From ZC4RG35 sp036375695 (lineage in GTDB: Bacteria > Actinomycetota > Acidimicrobiia > Spongiisociales > ZC4RG35), in the NCBI GenBank assembly GCA_036375695.1, contig DASVBU010000032.1, positions 1 through 37,309 of the forward strand: 37,309 nucleotides of DNA, in the 5' to 3' direction. This document shows, in pieces, positions 8,810 to 16,473 of this stretch. Under the pieces are notes generated by a model that was not told the DNA's origin, ran no database searches, and saw only the letters and a program-made list of their open reading frames with translations. A program made the position numbers and the translations under genes. How positions within the stretch are numbered: the stretch's first letter is position 1; every line of letters begins with the position of its first letter.

Positions 8810-9678
8810 TGCTCTACCTGGACGCCGAGAACACGCGTCGGGCGTTTCCGATGGCCGACGCCGTCGATGCCATGGCCCACGCCTTCAGCGGGGAGGCCGA
8901 GACCCCGCTGCGGACCCTGGTGGGGGCGTCGCTGGTGATGCCGGGCCGGCTCGACGACCACATGGCGGTCAAGGTGGTGTCCACCGTGCCCGGCAACCCC
9001 GCAGGCATCGTGGTGGTGTTCGGGCCCGATGGCAGCCCGATGGGAATCGTCGACGGCCCTACCCTCACGGCCATCCGCACGGGTGCGGTCTGCGGTCTCG
9101 CCACCCGAGTGCTGGCTTCCGAGGAGGTCAAGACCCTCGCCGCCCTGGGCGCCGGGGCGATGGGGTTCGATCAGATCGAGGCCATCCGGGCGGTGCGCCC
9201 CATCGACAGGATCCTGGTGTGGTCGAGGGACCCCGGGAAGGCAAAGACGCTGGCGGAGCGTGTCGGCGGTGAGGCGGTGGAGGATCGTGACGAGGCGGTG
9301 GCCGCCGCCGACGTGGTCTCATGCGCCACTCCGGCTCGGGAACCGCTGTTCCGCGCCGAGTCCGTCCGCCCGGGCACGCACCTCAACGCCGTGGGTGCGT
9401 TCACGCCGGAGATGGCGGAGTTGCCGCCCGGCGTCCTGACGGATGCCTTCGTGGTCGTCGACGATCGGGATGCCGCCGCCGCGGAAGCGGGTGACCTGAT
9501 CCAGGCGGGGAGGGCTCCCGACGCCACGCTCCGGGAGATCCTCGCCGGCGAGGCCACGCCACCGGTGGGGAGGACCACCGTGTTCAAGAGCGTCGGCATC
9601 GCCGCGCAGGACGTGGCCGCCGGCCGGCGCGCCCTGGAGAACGCGGCGCGCATGGGCATCGGAGTGGGTTTGTCCTGA
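8809..9678 (+). CDS. Ornithine cyclodeaminase / mu-crystallin family protein
   Basis: A 289-residue NAD(P)-binding protein of the ornithine cyclodeaminase / mu-crystallin / ketimine reductase family. The substrate-side lysine motif appears in AVKVVSTVPGN, followed by the conserved DGPTLTAIRTGA helix. The Rossmann loop is LGAGAMGFDQIEA in place of the usual GxGxQ. The protein is somewhat shorter than typical members (about 320-350 residues). It shares one base with the previous stop, so it is translated with the DAO gene. Family members either cyclodeaminate ornithine or reduce cyclic ketimines such as pyrroline-2-carboxylate. The partnership with a flavin amine oxidase favours the ketimine reductase role, but this is inference. 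Confidence 0.8.
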   Translation: MLYLDAENTRRAFPMADAVDAMAHAFSGEAETPLRTLVGASLVMPGRLDDHMAVKVVSTVPGNPAGIVVVFGPDGSPMGIVDGPTLTAIRTGAVCGLATRVLASEEVKTLAALGAGAMGFDQIEAIRAVRPIDRILVWSRDPGKAKTLAERVGGEAVEDRDEAVAAADVVSCATPAREPLFRAESVRPGTHLNAVGAFTPEMAELPPGVLTDAFVVVDDRDAAAAEAGDLIQAGRAPDATLREILAGEATPPVGRTTVFKSVGIAAQDVAAGRRALENAARMGIGVGLS

Positions 9679-9690
9679 ACGGTATGGTTT

Positions 9691-9976
9691 GTCCCCCCGA
9701 ACGTAGTGAGGGGGGAAGGGGCCCCCGCTGCCAAGGGCAGTGGGGTAGGGGGCAGTCGTTCCCACCCGAACCACCTCTGGCGCGACGAGATCCTTGAACT
9801 CCTGCTTCGGGCCGACGCACAGTCGGTCATATGGCGAGAGAGCGCCTTCCGGAGAAGACAATGCGTGCCCGTGAGTTGCGGCGCAGGATCCGTAGGGAGC
9901 GACTGCCCCCTACCTCCCGCCTCGCTGAAGCTCGGCGGCAGGGACCTTCCCCTTTCGCCTTGCGGCACAGGGGGAC
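9691..9976. repeat. Imperfect inverted repeat element (about 75-80 bp arms, 131 bp core)
   Basis: The left arm (9691-9763) and the reverse complement of the right arm (9895-9976) share the same order of blocks: GTCCCCC, an AGGGGAAGG block, a CTGCC-containing hairpin, then TAGGGGGCAGTCG. Each arm can fold on itself; the left arm has a 10-bp hairpin CCCCGCTGCC / GGCAGTGGGG. The core (9764-9894) has no convincing gene. Together with the tandem repeats that follow, this fills the only long gap (9679-10073) in the window. It looks like a MITE-like or REP-like element between two convergent genes. A related copy lies at 34085-34170. Confidence 0.6.
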
Positions 9977-10077
9977 GAAGCTGGGCGGCGGGACCCCTTC
10001 GCCTTGCGGCTCAGGGGGACGAAGCTGGGCGGCGGGACCCCTTCGCCTTGCGGCTCAGGGGGACAAAATTCGGCTAG
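9941..10077. repeat. Tandem repeat, three units of 44-49 bp
   Basis: Units start at 9941, 9990 and 10034 and each begins GGGACC. The shared text includes TTCGCCTTGCGGC and CAGGGGGAC, and the first two units end GAAGCTGGGCGGC. The first unit is 49 nt and doubles as the outer end of the inverted repeat's right arm. The next two are 44 nt, and the third diverges at its end where it meets the stop codon of the DUF2277 gene. The array looks like a local expansion of the element's end. Confidence 0.8.
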
Positions 10078-10280
10078 GCGCCCCTGATCTGGAGGTTCAT
10101 CAGGAGGCGATGCGACGCCTCGGCGATCTCCTCCACCGCCTGGCTGAACACTTCTTCGTTGTGGGCCGCGGGCTTGTTGAAACCGGAGATCTTGCGGACG
10201 AATTGGAGGGCGGCCGCCTCGATCTCCTCCTCGGGAGCCGGCACGGCCCCTTCACGGAGACGCTTTATGGATCTGCACAC
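10074..10280 (-). CDS. DUF2277 family protein
   Basis: A 68-residue protein matching the small DUF2277 family. It has the family's opening MCRSIKRL, the central EEEIEAAALQFVRKISGF, a Pro-containing NKPAAHNEEVF and a closing helical IAEASHRLLMNL. The family has no established biochemical role; members are short, helical, cytosolic proteins common in actinobacteria and proteobacteria. The GTG start at 10280 is supported by a TAGGTT hexamer exactly 7 nt upstream. The stop codon falls inside the third tandem repeat unit. No partner is evident from the neighbours. Confidence 0.85.
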   Translation of the reverse strand: MCRSIKRLREGAVPAPEEEIEAAALQFVRKISGFNKPAAHNEEVFSQAVEEIAEASHRLLMNLQIRGA

Positions 10281-10287
10281 GAGGTGA

Positions 10288-10293
10288 AACCTA
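10288..10293 (-). promoter_or_regulatory. Leaderless-type -10 (TAGGTT) of the DUF2277 gene
   Basis: TAGGTT on the minus strand ends 7 nt before the GTG at 10280, the spacing expected when transcription begins at the start codon. It overlaps the stop codon of the upstream membrane-protein gene. Confidence 0.45.
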
Positions 10294-11109
10294 GACGCGT
10301 CTCCGCAGTCTCTCGATCTCGGACGAGACCAGCCCCAGGACCAGTAGTGCGATCAGGGGGGTGGCGCGCTCCGCCTCGTCGCCGTGGAGGATGGTGATGG
10401 CGAAGGTCGTCACCGCCAGCAGCGCCCGGGAGCCGTGCAGCCGTCCCTGATCGAGACGCCACTTGAGCTTGGAGTCGACCAGGCTCCAGGGCTCTGGCGG
10501 GGCCCGGAGGATCATCATGATCGCCGCCACGCCGGCCACCGTCACCAGCACCGGATCGACCTCGACCACCTTCACGTCGAAGGCATTGGCCGCCGTGGCC
10601 ACGATCGTGGCGCCGACGCTGGCCGCGCCGGCGGTGACCACCGAGGCGGTGTTGGCGCCCTCGGCGAGACGACCGTCCACGTAGACCGCGATCGCCAGGG
10701 CGACCGCCCCGACCCATCCCACACGGGTGTAGGCGATGGCGCTGGCGAAGAGACCGATCACGACGAGATCGGAGACCAGCGGCCGTCTGCCCGTCGAATT
10801 GAGGAGGACACGGGTGGCGAGGACGAGCGCACCCACTGCCAGGATCTCGGGTGTCGGCTGCCCGATCAGGGCCCAGATGCCCGCGCCTGCGCCGGCCAGA
10901 TGGGCGGTCAGGTCACGGTCGGGATCGACCTCTCGAGCGATTGCCCAGAAGACGAACACGTGCGCGGGTGCCCAGAAGACCGAGAGCGGTTCACCCTCGG
11001 CCCAGAAGACCAGCGCCGCCACGGCGGAGGCGCCGATCAGGGCGAACAGGATCCGGTTCGACCAGAGTCCGAGGTCGAAGGGTCTGGCGACGTGGGAGCG
11101 GAACCTCAC
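10291..11109 (-). CDS. Uncharacterised multi-pass membrane protein
   Basis: A 272-residue, very hydrophobic protein with about seven to eight membrane segments, beginning near residue 20 (ILFALIGASAVAALVFW) and ending with a short basic tail, IERLRRRV. I do not recognise a family. Segments such as GAGIWALIGQPTPEILAVGA and YVDGRLAEGANTASVV show no transporter or enzyme signature. The start is GTG. The gene is divergent from the ClC gene across 67 bp and runs toward DUF2277, whose -10 hexamer overlaps its stop codon. Inner-membrane location is clear from composition; function is not. Confidence 0.7.
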   Translation of the reverse strand: MRFRSHVARPFDLGLWSNRILFALIGASAVAALVFWAEGEPLSVFWAPAHVFVFWAIAREVDPDRDLTAHLAGAGAGIWALIGQPTPEILAVGALVLATRVLLNSTGRRPLVSDLVVIGLFASAIAYTRVGWVGAVALAIAVYVDGRLAEGANTASVVTAGAASVGATIVATAANAFDVKVVEVDPVLVTVAGVAAIMMILRAPPEPWSLVDSKLKWRLDQGRLHGSRALLAVTTFAITILHGDEAERATPLIALLVLGLVSSEIERLRRRV

Positions 11110-11163
11110 GGGGCGATTCTGGTAGAGAACTGCCGTTGACTCGGCTTCTGGCGGCTCGCTTCC

Positions 11164-11169
11164 TACCCT
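11164..11169 (+). promoter_or_regulatory. Leaderless-type -10 (TACCCT) of the ClC gene
   Basis: TACCCT ends 7 nt before the GTG at 11177. A TTGACT lies upstream at 11136-11141, but the 22-nt spacer is too long for a standard -35. Confidence 0.4.
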
Positions 11170-11176
11170 CTGCTCG

Positions 11177-13300
11177 GTGACGAATCCGCTTCACAGACTG
11201 CGCCGGGTCCCTGTCGCCGGGGTCCTCGCCGAGCGTGAGATGGGTGGTTACCTGTTCATCTCCGCTCTCGTCGGCGTGGGCGTCGGTCTCGGGGCCGCGG
11301 CACTCGTCTTCCTCCTCGACACCTTCGACCGGTTGCTGCGGCCACTCTTCGGCCCCCTCTTCGACCCTGCCACCCACGGTTGGTTCGACCCGGCCCGCGC
11401 CCTCATCTTCGTGTCGGTGCCCGTCGGCCTCCTCCTCGCCTGGTGGATCGCCCGGCGTTTCGCTCCCGAAACGGGCGGAGACGGCGTGCCGCAGACCGTC
11501 GAGGCGCTGACGGTGCACGGCGGGCGGATGCGGGGCCGGGTGGCGCCGCTGAAGGTGCTCACCACGGCCCTCACCGTCGGGCTCGGGGGCTCGGCCGGAC
11601 GTGAGGGCCCGATCGTCCAGGTGGGGGGTGCCATCGGCTCCTGGATCTCGAGACGGTTCGGTCTCGGCGAGGAGCAGGTGCGGTCGCTGGTGGCCGCCGG
11701 CGCCGGTGCCGGCATCGGTGCCGCTTTCAACGCCCCCATCGCCGGGATGCTCTTCGCCCTCGAGGTGATCCTCTCATCCTTCGCCGCCCGACACATGTCG
11801 TCGATCGTGATCGCCTCCATCGCGGCGGCGATCACCTCACAGTCCCTGGTCGGGCCCGAGCTGGCCCTCGACACCGGCTTCTACCGGATGAGCTCCTTCG
11901 CCGAGTTGATCCCGTACGCCGGGTTGGCGATCGTGGTGGTCGCCGTCGGGCTGGTCTTCCTCAACCTGATCGACCGCATCGAGGACCTGTCGGAGCGGCA
12001 CGCCTCGTCCTGGGGCTGGAAACGCCCCGTGGGCGCCGGGATCATCGTCGCCGCCCTCATCTTCTTCGGCCCCCAGGTGTTCGGCACCGGCCAGCCCTTC
12101 ACGAACGAGTTGCTCGCGGGGCGCACCACCGAGGCCTGGTGGCTTCTCCTGCTGCTCGGCCTGGGCAAGGGGGTGGCCACTGCCTTCACGACCTCGTCGG
12201 GTGCCTCTGGTGGCGCCTTCATGCCCTCCCTGTTCATGGGCGCCGCCGTCGGGAGCGGGTTTGCCCAGCTGATCGACCCATACTGGTTCGGGACCGCCCC
12301 GCTCAACCAGGGAGCCTTCGCCGTGGTCGGCATGGCCGCCATGTTCGCGGTGGTCGGCAGGGCGCCCCTGACGGCGATCCTCATAGTGTTCGAGGTCACG
12401 GGGGCGCGGGACTACGGCCTGATCCTGCCGCTGATGCTGGTGGCGACGCTGTCGACGTTCCTGTCCGAACGACTGCATCCCGAGTCGGTGTACAGCCAGG
12501 CGCTCCGTCGACGCGGCATCTTCATGCGACGGCACGGCAGCATCGATCTCCTGGACGCGGTCGATGTCGGCCGGGTGATGGCCCCGGTGCGGCAGAAGGT
12601 CGACGCGGACACGCCGGTCGAAGAGATCGATCGTCTCATGCGCGTCCACCGTTCCCATGGGCTTCCCGTGGTCGACGCAGACGGATCCCTGATCGGCATC
12701 GTCACGATCAGCGATCTGGCGCGTGGCGGGGGCGGTGCCAACCGCACCGCGGCCGATGTGATGACCCCACGGCCGGTCACGGTCACACCCGGAACACCGG
12801 TCTCGCGGGCACTGGAGCGGATGGCCGCCCTCGGGGTGGGCAGGTTGCCCGTCGTCGACGAGGGGGACCCATACAAGCTCATCGGCATGTTCCGCCGGGA
12901 GGAGGCGGTGAGGGCGTATCACGAGGCGTTGTCCTCACGGACCGACGGCGAGTTGCAACGGGAGCGGCTCGCTCAGCGGACGGCCCCGGGCGCCGGCTAC
13001 TACGACTTCCGCATCCCCGCGGGTTCCATCGCCGACGGCCGGTCGCTGCGCGAGGTGGCGTGGCCCGAGGGCTCCACCCTGGTTTCGATCCGTCGCGGAC
13101 GCGAGGTGCTGGTGCCCAGGGGGGACACCGTCCTCCACGCCGACGACGTCGTCACGGCCTTCGGCACCGACGCATCGAAGGCCCGGATGATCGAGCGGCT
13201 CAACGCCGGAGCGGACGAGCCGACTGCGGAACTGGAGCTCGGGGAGATGATGGAAGAGCCCGGTGTGGACGGGTCCCGGCCCGACGATCCTCGGCCTTAG
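11177..13300 (+). CDS. ClC-family chloride channel/transporter with CBS pair and TrkA_C domain
   Basis: A 707-residue protein. Residues about 22-445 form a ClC core. GREGPIVQVGG (141-151) holds the gating glutamate (Glu143), and AAFNAPIAGMLFALE (182-196) is the second selectivity helix. The position matching the internal proton glutamate of E. coli ClcA (Glu203) is Val197, as in ClC channels. The GSGIP motif is GDGVP, with Asp102 for the anion-contacting Ser. A CBS pair (about 465-585) should sense a nucleotide, and a TrkA_C/RCK-C-like domain (about 612-680) follows. The channel-like or non-chloride behaviour suggested by these residues is inference. The next gene starts 27 bp downstream. Confidence 0.92.
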   Translation: MTNPLHRLRRVPVAGVLAEREMGGYLFISALVGVGVGLGAAALVFLLDTFDRLLRPLFGPLFDPATHGWFDPARALIFVSVPVGLLLAWWIARRFAPETGGDGVPQTVEALTVHGGRMRGRVAPLKVLTTALTVGLGGSAGREGPIVQVGGAIGSWISRRFGLGEEQVRSLVAAGAGAGIGAAFNAPIAGMLFALEVILSSFAARHMSSIVIASIAAAITSQSLVGPELALDTGFYRMSSFAELIPYAGLAIVVVAVGLVFLNLIDRIEDLSERHASSWGWKRPVGAGIIVAALIFFGPQVFGTGQPFTNELLAGRTTEAWWLLLLLGLGKGVATAFTTSSGASGGAFMPSLFMGAAVGSGFAQLIDPYWFGTAPLNQGAFAVVGMAAMFAVVGRAPLTAILIVFEVTGARDYGLILPLMLVATLSTFLSERLHPESVYSQALRRRGIFMRRHGSIDLLDAVDVGRVMAPVRQKVDADTPVEEIDRLMRVHRSHGLPVVDADGSLIGIVTISDLARGGGGANRTAADVMTPRPVTVTPGTPVSRALERMAALGVGRLPVVDEGDPYKLIGMFRREEAVRAYHEALSSRTDGELQRERLAQRTAPGAGYYDFRIPAGSIADGRSLREVAWPEGSTLVSIRRGREVLVPRGDTVLHADDVVTAFGTDASKARMIERLNAGADEPTAELELGEMMEEPGVDGSRPDDPRP

Positions 13301-13327
13301 AATCGCCCGCAAACGGGAGACCCTCCA

Positions 13328-14290
13328 ATGGAAAGCAGCATCCCAGCGATCGTCCTGACCGTCGTCATCCTCTCACTGGTCATCTGGTGGCTCTTCCGGG
13401 CCCGGGAGCGCAACGCCAGGCTGTTGGAAGAGGGTCCCAAGACCGCCTTCGAGGCCGGGCTGTCCACGAGGAGCCCGATCTTCACCACCGAGAGCGGCTC
13501 GCGGGCCCCGGTTGCCGAGTTCGCCGTGCGGGGCGGCGCGATGCACGTGACCTTCGACGTGCCGCTCCCCGAGGAGCGGGACGAGATCCTCGAAGAGCTC
13601 CTCGTGTCCGAAGCCGTCGAAGTGGTGCGGGAGAAGAGGCACACGCTCCCCCTCGGGGATCTCGAGGAGATCGTGGTCCATGCCGGCAGGGGTGATGGTG
13701 TCCGCCAGGTGGGCCGGGTGACCCTGCCGGCCAGGGGCGAGCTTCCGCCACCCGCTCCCGTCGCCGGCATCGACCTGCGGCACGTGGCGCACGACCCGTT
13801 CGCGGCGCCCTTCGAGGACGAGGATCAGCCGCCGGTCCCGGTCGACGTGAGGGTGGACGTGCCCGCCGACGAGCTGCCGCCGATCGGGCGCGAGCTTCGG
13901 ATCCCGAAGGGCCTGGAGCGGGGGCTGCGCGCGCTCGGTCTCGAGCCGGACAAGGTGGACGGCGCCGAGTTGCTTCTGGGCCTGTTGCGGATGTTCGGCT
14001 ACACGGTCACGGAGCAGGCGCTCCCCGGCTCCTATCTGGCGATCAAGGACGGGCAGTCGACATACGTCTACGCCGACACCCACGAGCCCGGCGAGGCCCC
14101 GGAGGTGGAGGATTCGGTCATCCGGCGCTTCCTCGCCGACTTCACCACGTCTGGCGCCGACCGCGGCATGCTGCTCAGCGAGAAGTACGCCCCCTACAGC
14201 ATCCACGAGATCGAGAGCCGTCAGCCCAAGGTGCGGTTCGTCACCCGGGAGCGAATCCAGCGCTTCATCGACGGCATGGCCCTCGGATAG
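13328..14290 (+). CDS. Membrane-anchored protein with Mrr-like C-terminal domain
   Basis: A 320-residue protein. Residues 6-24 form one membrane anchor followed by RARERNAR, so the rest should be cytoplasmic. The middle (about 50-190) is acidic and proline-rich with no known domain. The C-terminal 110 residues (GLLRMFGYTVTEQ, then VIRRFLADFTTSGADRGMLL and VRFVTRERIQRFIDGM) follow the layout of Mrr-type restriction-endonuclease folds. In particular they match the 'sgAdrGv.it' strand and a final helix reading like DGxxL. The usual catalytic D...(E/Q)xK is not evident: YLAIKDGQSTYVYAD lacks the lysine. This suggests a non-cleaving DNA-binding or structural descendant. The domain call is tentative. 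A GGGAG precedes the ATG. Confidence 0.55.
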   Translation: MESSIPAIVLTVVILSLVIWWLFRARERNARLLEEGPKTAFEAGLSTRSPIFTTESGSRAPVAEFAVRGGAMHVTFDVPLPEERDEILEELLVSEAVEVVREKRHTLPLGDLEEIVVHAGRGDGVRQVGRVTLPARGELPPPAPVAGIDLRHVAHDPFAAPFEDEDQPPVPVDVRVDVPADELPPIGRELRIPKGLERGLRALGLEPDKVDGAELLLGLLRMFGYTVTEQALPGSYLAIKDGQSTYVYADTHEPGEAPEVEDSVIRRFLADFTTSGADRGMLLSEKYAPYSIHEIESRQPKVRFVTRERIQRFIDGMALG

Positions 14291-14358
14291 GTCCCCCACG
14301 ACCGGGGGTGTGGCGAACCGTCCGAAGGCTTCTTTGTGGCCTTGGGGGGTCTGAGGGG

Positions 14359-14385
14359 TAGGATGGACGCGGTCAGGAGGAAATC
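14359..14385 (+). promoter_or_regulatory. -10 (TAGGAT) and Shine-Dalgarno of tatA
   Basis: TAGGAT (14359-14364) would start transcription near 14371. AGGAGG (14375-14380) lies 5 nt before the TTG at 14386. This strong ribosome binding site fixes the unusual TTG start. Confidence 0.55.
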
Positions 14386-14580
14386 TTGTTCGGACGAATC
14401 GGTGGTTGGGAAATACTGGTCATCCTTCTGATCATCTTGCTGCTCTTCGGAGCCACCAAGCTGCCTGCTCTGGCACGGTCGCTTGGCGCCTCTGCGAAGG
14501 AGTTCCGCAAGGGGATCGAGCAGGGCGCCCAGGACGCGGAAGCTGACCAATCGGACACGCAAGAAACACCCGATTCCTAG
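14386..14580 (+). CDS. tatA: Twin-arginine translocase subunit TatA/TatE
   Basis: A 64-residue Tat pore component. It has a short N-terminal segment, one membrane helix (WEILVILLIILLLFG, residues 8-22), the FGATKLP hinge, an amphipathic helix (ALARSLGASAKEFRKGI) and an acidic tail. TatA oligomers widen the membrane for folded Tat substrates delivered by TatBC. The start is TTG with a strong AGGAGG. No tatB or tatC is in the window, so the rest of the system must be elsewhere. The last base of the stop codon begins the candidate ECF promoter of the following sigma operon. Confidence 0.92.
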   Translation: MFGRIGGWEILVILLIILLLFGATKLPALARSLGASAKEFRKGIEQGAQDAEADQSDTQETPDS

Positions 14581-14605
14581 GAACCGTCCGCCGGGCGGCG
14601 TCGTT
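14580..14605 (+). promoter_or_regulatory. Candidate ECF-sigma autoregulated promoter
   Basis: GGAACC (14580-14585) is followed after 16 nt by CGTT (14602-14605). This matches the GGAAC-N16-18-GTT form of group-IV (ECF) promoters. It lies directly before an ECF sigma gene, and a GGAG at 14609-14612 sits 9 nt from its ATG. The leader would be very short. Autoregulation is inferred from the match. Confidence 0.5.
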
Positions 14606-14621
14606 CATGGAGTAGGGCTCC

Positions 14622-15122
14622 ATGGAGTCCATCCCACTCACCTGGGAAGAGGTAGCCCGTGTCTACGGACGGAAGATCTACAACTTCGCGTACCGGCTCA
14701 CCGGTAACCCCGAAGACGCCGCGGATTTGGTCCAGGAGGTCCTGCTCCGCGTTCGCCGGGGTCTCGAGGCATATCAGCCGGGCAGTTTCGAGGGATGGCT
14801 CTGGCGCATCACCCGTAACGCCTTTCTCGACGAGATCCGTCGACGAAACCGACGTCCCACCGCACCTCTCCCCGAGGAGGTCGACCGCTGGCACGCGGCG
14901 TCGACCGTGGGCGCCGACGTCGAGTACGACCGGGTCAGCCTGGGAGACGACATCCAGAAGGCGTTGCTCGAGCTCCCCCTCGAGTTCCGCGAGGCGGTCG
15001 TCATGTGCGACATCGTGGGGCTCAGCTACGAAGAGATCGCCCAGGCCGCCGCGGTCCCGATCGGGACCGTGCGCAGCCGCATCCACCGTGGGAGGAAGAT
15101 GCTGAGGGAGCTGCTGGGATGA
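14622..15122 (+). CDS. ECF (group IV) RNA polymerase sigma factor
   Basis: A 166-residue sigma factor with only regions 2 and 4. Region 2 (about 10-80) includes YNFAYRLTGNPEDAADLVQEV and the -10-binding segment GWLWRITRNAFLDEIRR. Region 4 (about 110-165) includes the HTH LSYEEIAQAAAVPIGTVRSRIHRGR. It should redirect RNA polymerase to envelope or redox stress promoters, as SigE-like factors do. The next two genes encode a zinc anti-sigma factor and an RseB-like protein; all three overlap by ATGA, so one regulated operon is likely. A GGAACC-N16-CGTT promoter at the operon's head suggests self-activation. Confidence 0.93.
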   Translation: MESIPLTWEEVARVYGRKIYNFAYRLTGNPEDAADLVQEVLLRVRRGLEAYQPGSFEGWLWRITRNAFLDEIRRRNRRPTAPLPEEVDRWHAASTVGADVEYDRVSLGDDIQKALLELPLEFREAVVMCDIVGLSYEEIAQAAAVPIGTVRSRIHRGRKMLRELLG

Positions 15123-15535
15123 AGCATCTGTCGGAGTCGATCAGTGCCTACCTCGATGGAGAGCTGACGCACGAGGAGAGCCGCCGGCTGACCTCACACC
15201 TCGCCACCTGTGGTCGATGCGCAGCAGAGCTCGAGGACATTCAGCGGGTCCGGGCCGCCGTCCGGGCCTTGCCGTTGCTCGAGTTGCCGCCCGGCCTGGT
15301 TCCCGAGGCCGAGGCCGAGGTGGTGCCGCTGCGCCGGCATCGCGGCTTCTGGGTTGGTGCCGCCGCGGCCGTGGTCGCCGCGGTCATCGTCTTCGCCTCG
15401 ATCTTCACAACCGATCCTGCACCCCAGCTGACCGTGGAGGACCTGAGCAGCCGCTTCGGCGCTCGTGCTTCTCTGGACCCGGCGTTCGGGCCGTCCAAGG
15501 TCGTCACCGTGCTCTCCCCGGAGGTCGGTGAATGA
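15119..15535 (+). CDS. Anti-sigma factor with zinc-binding ZAS motif and one membrane helix
   Basis: A 138-residue membrane anti-sigma factor. The N-terminal cytoplasmic domain carries the ZAS zinc motif H-x3-C-x2-C as HLATCGRC (about residues 27-34), which in this family helps clamp the ECF sigma factor. A linker leads to one membrane helix (FWVGAAAAVVAAVIVFASIF, about 77-96) and a periplasmic tail of about 40 residues. The ATG overlaps the sigma gene's stop (ATGA). The RseB-like gene downstream suggests that release involves a signal outside the membrane, as in RseA/RseB. The window also holds HtrA and PDZ-S16 proteases, but nothing ties them directly to this switch. Confidence 0.9.
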   Translation: MKHLSESISAYLDGELTHEESRRLTSHLATCGRCAAELEDIQRVRAAVRALPLLELPPGLVPEAEAEVVPLRRHRGFWVGAAAAVVAAVIVFASIFTTDPAPQLTVEDLSSRFGARASLDPAFGPSKVVTVLSPEVGE

Positions 15536-16473
15536 TCCCGATGGTGCTGGTCATGGCCCTGGCGCTGCTGACGCCGGGGCTTCTCGTCGGGGATCTCTCA
15601 GGGATCCTGGAGCGTGGCGGCGAGGCCTCCTACGGGGCGGAGCAGGTGGTGAGTTGTCTCACACCCGACGGCGTCACCTCCGCCATCCTCACCATCGAGC
15701 AGTCGGGCGGGAACATGGTGGTCGGCTCCGACCTGCTCGGCGTCACCTCCTTCGCCACCGGCCCCGGCGACCTGACGATGATGCATCGCGATGGATCGGT
15801 CGAGCATGCGACCGTGATCGGAAGGGAGGCGCCCCAGACGGTGCCATACGAGGTCGTCGAGCTCGGCGGGCTGACATTCCTCGGCCGCGAGGCGACTGCA
15901 TACCGTCTGGAGCGGGCCGGCCTGGTCCGCGCCGAACTCGTCCTCGACGATGTCACCGGTGTCGTGGTCCGCTCGACCACCTACGGTGCCGATGGCGCCC
16001 TCTACTGCATCCACCGATTCATAAGCTTCGACCCGGGCTCCCGCGAGCTGCCACAGGTCACCAAGGAAGAAGGCCCGACGCTCGAGCCACTCGAAGAGGC
16101 TTCGGGCATCTTCCCTGAGCAGATCGCCGGGTTCGTGCGTCTCGACGAGTACGAGGATCCGGGGGGCCTTCGGTTCACCTACTACTCGGACGGATTCTTC
16201 TCGTTCGCCGTCTTCCAGACGCCGGCCATGGTGCCCCTGCCGGACGCCGTGCTGGTGAGCCGGAACAGGGGCGACTACCAGCGTGCCTTCACGGCCGGCC
16301 AGGTCTTCTACACATGGGAGATCGAGAGGGGTGGCATGGCCCTCGTGGGCGACCTCCCACCCGACATGCACGACGCCGTGCTCGACGACCTCCCCGAGCC
16401 CGAGCGGCCGGGATGGTTCAGACGGCTCTGGCGCTCGATCTTCGGCGCGACCTCATCCCGCGGGTTCAAGTAG
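15532..16473 (+). CDS. RseB/MucB-like sigma-regulatory exported protein
   Basis: A 313-residue exported protein. An N-terminal hydrophobic stretch (about 3-19, MVLVMALALLTPGLLVG) acts as a signal or anchor. Residues about 35-170 resemble the lipoprotein-like beta-sheet of RseB/LolA-fold sensors: strands such as VPYEVVELGGLTFLGREA and VRAELVLDDVTGVVVRS match the way RseB reads lipids or misfolded proteins. A second domain (about 190-295) has FRFTYYSDG-like strands. The C-terminus is basic and Trp-rich. The ATG overlaps the anti-sigma stop, completing a sigma / anti-sigma / RseB-like operon. The 3' end overlaps the convergent peroxiredoxin gene by 21 bp. The family call rests on operon position plus strand pattern. 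Confidence 0.7.
   Translation: MIPMVLVMALALLTPGLLVGDLSGILERGGEASYGAEQVVSCLTPDGVTSAILTIEQSGGNMVVGSDLLGVTSFATGPGDLTMMHRDGSVEHATVIGREAPQTVPYEVVELGGLTFLGREATAYRLERAGLVRAELVLDDVTGVVVRSTTYGADGALYCIHRFISFDPGSRELPQVTKEEGPTLEPLEEASGIFPEQIAGFVRLDEYEDPGGLRFTYYSDGFFSFAVFQTPAMVPLPDAVLVSRNRGDYQRAFTAGQVFYTWEIERGGMALVGDLPPDMHDAVLDDLPEPERPGWFRRLWRSIFGATSSRGFK

Noticed and set aside
9941..10077. Tandem repeats considered as a CRISPR array
   Set aside because: The units are directly adjacent with no variable spacers, only three copies, and no cas genes.
9831..10397. Frame starting MARERLPEKTMRARELRRR in the repeat core, reminiscent of DUF559 protein openings
   Set aside because: Only about 20 residues look protein-like before the frame enters tandem repeat sequence. 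It could be a decayed remnant, but it cannot be supported.
12139..13695. 518-codon plus-strand frame inside the ClC gene
   Set aside because: It is a frame shadow: Arg/Gly/His-rich, no domain, and it spans the boundary of two well-supported genes.
14291..14310. Hairpin CCCCC-ACGACC-GGGGG after the Mrr-like gene as a terminator
   Set aside because: It has only a 5-bp stem and no T-run, which is too weak to call in such GC-rich DNA.
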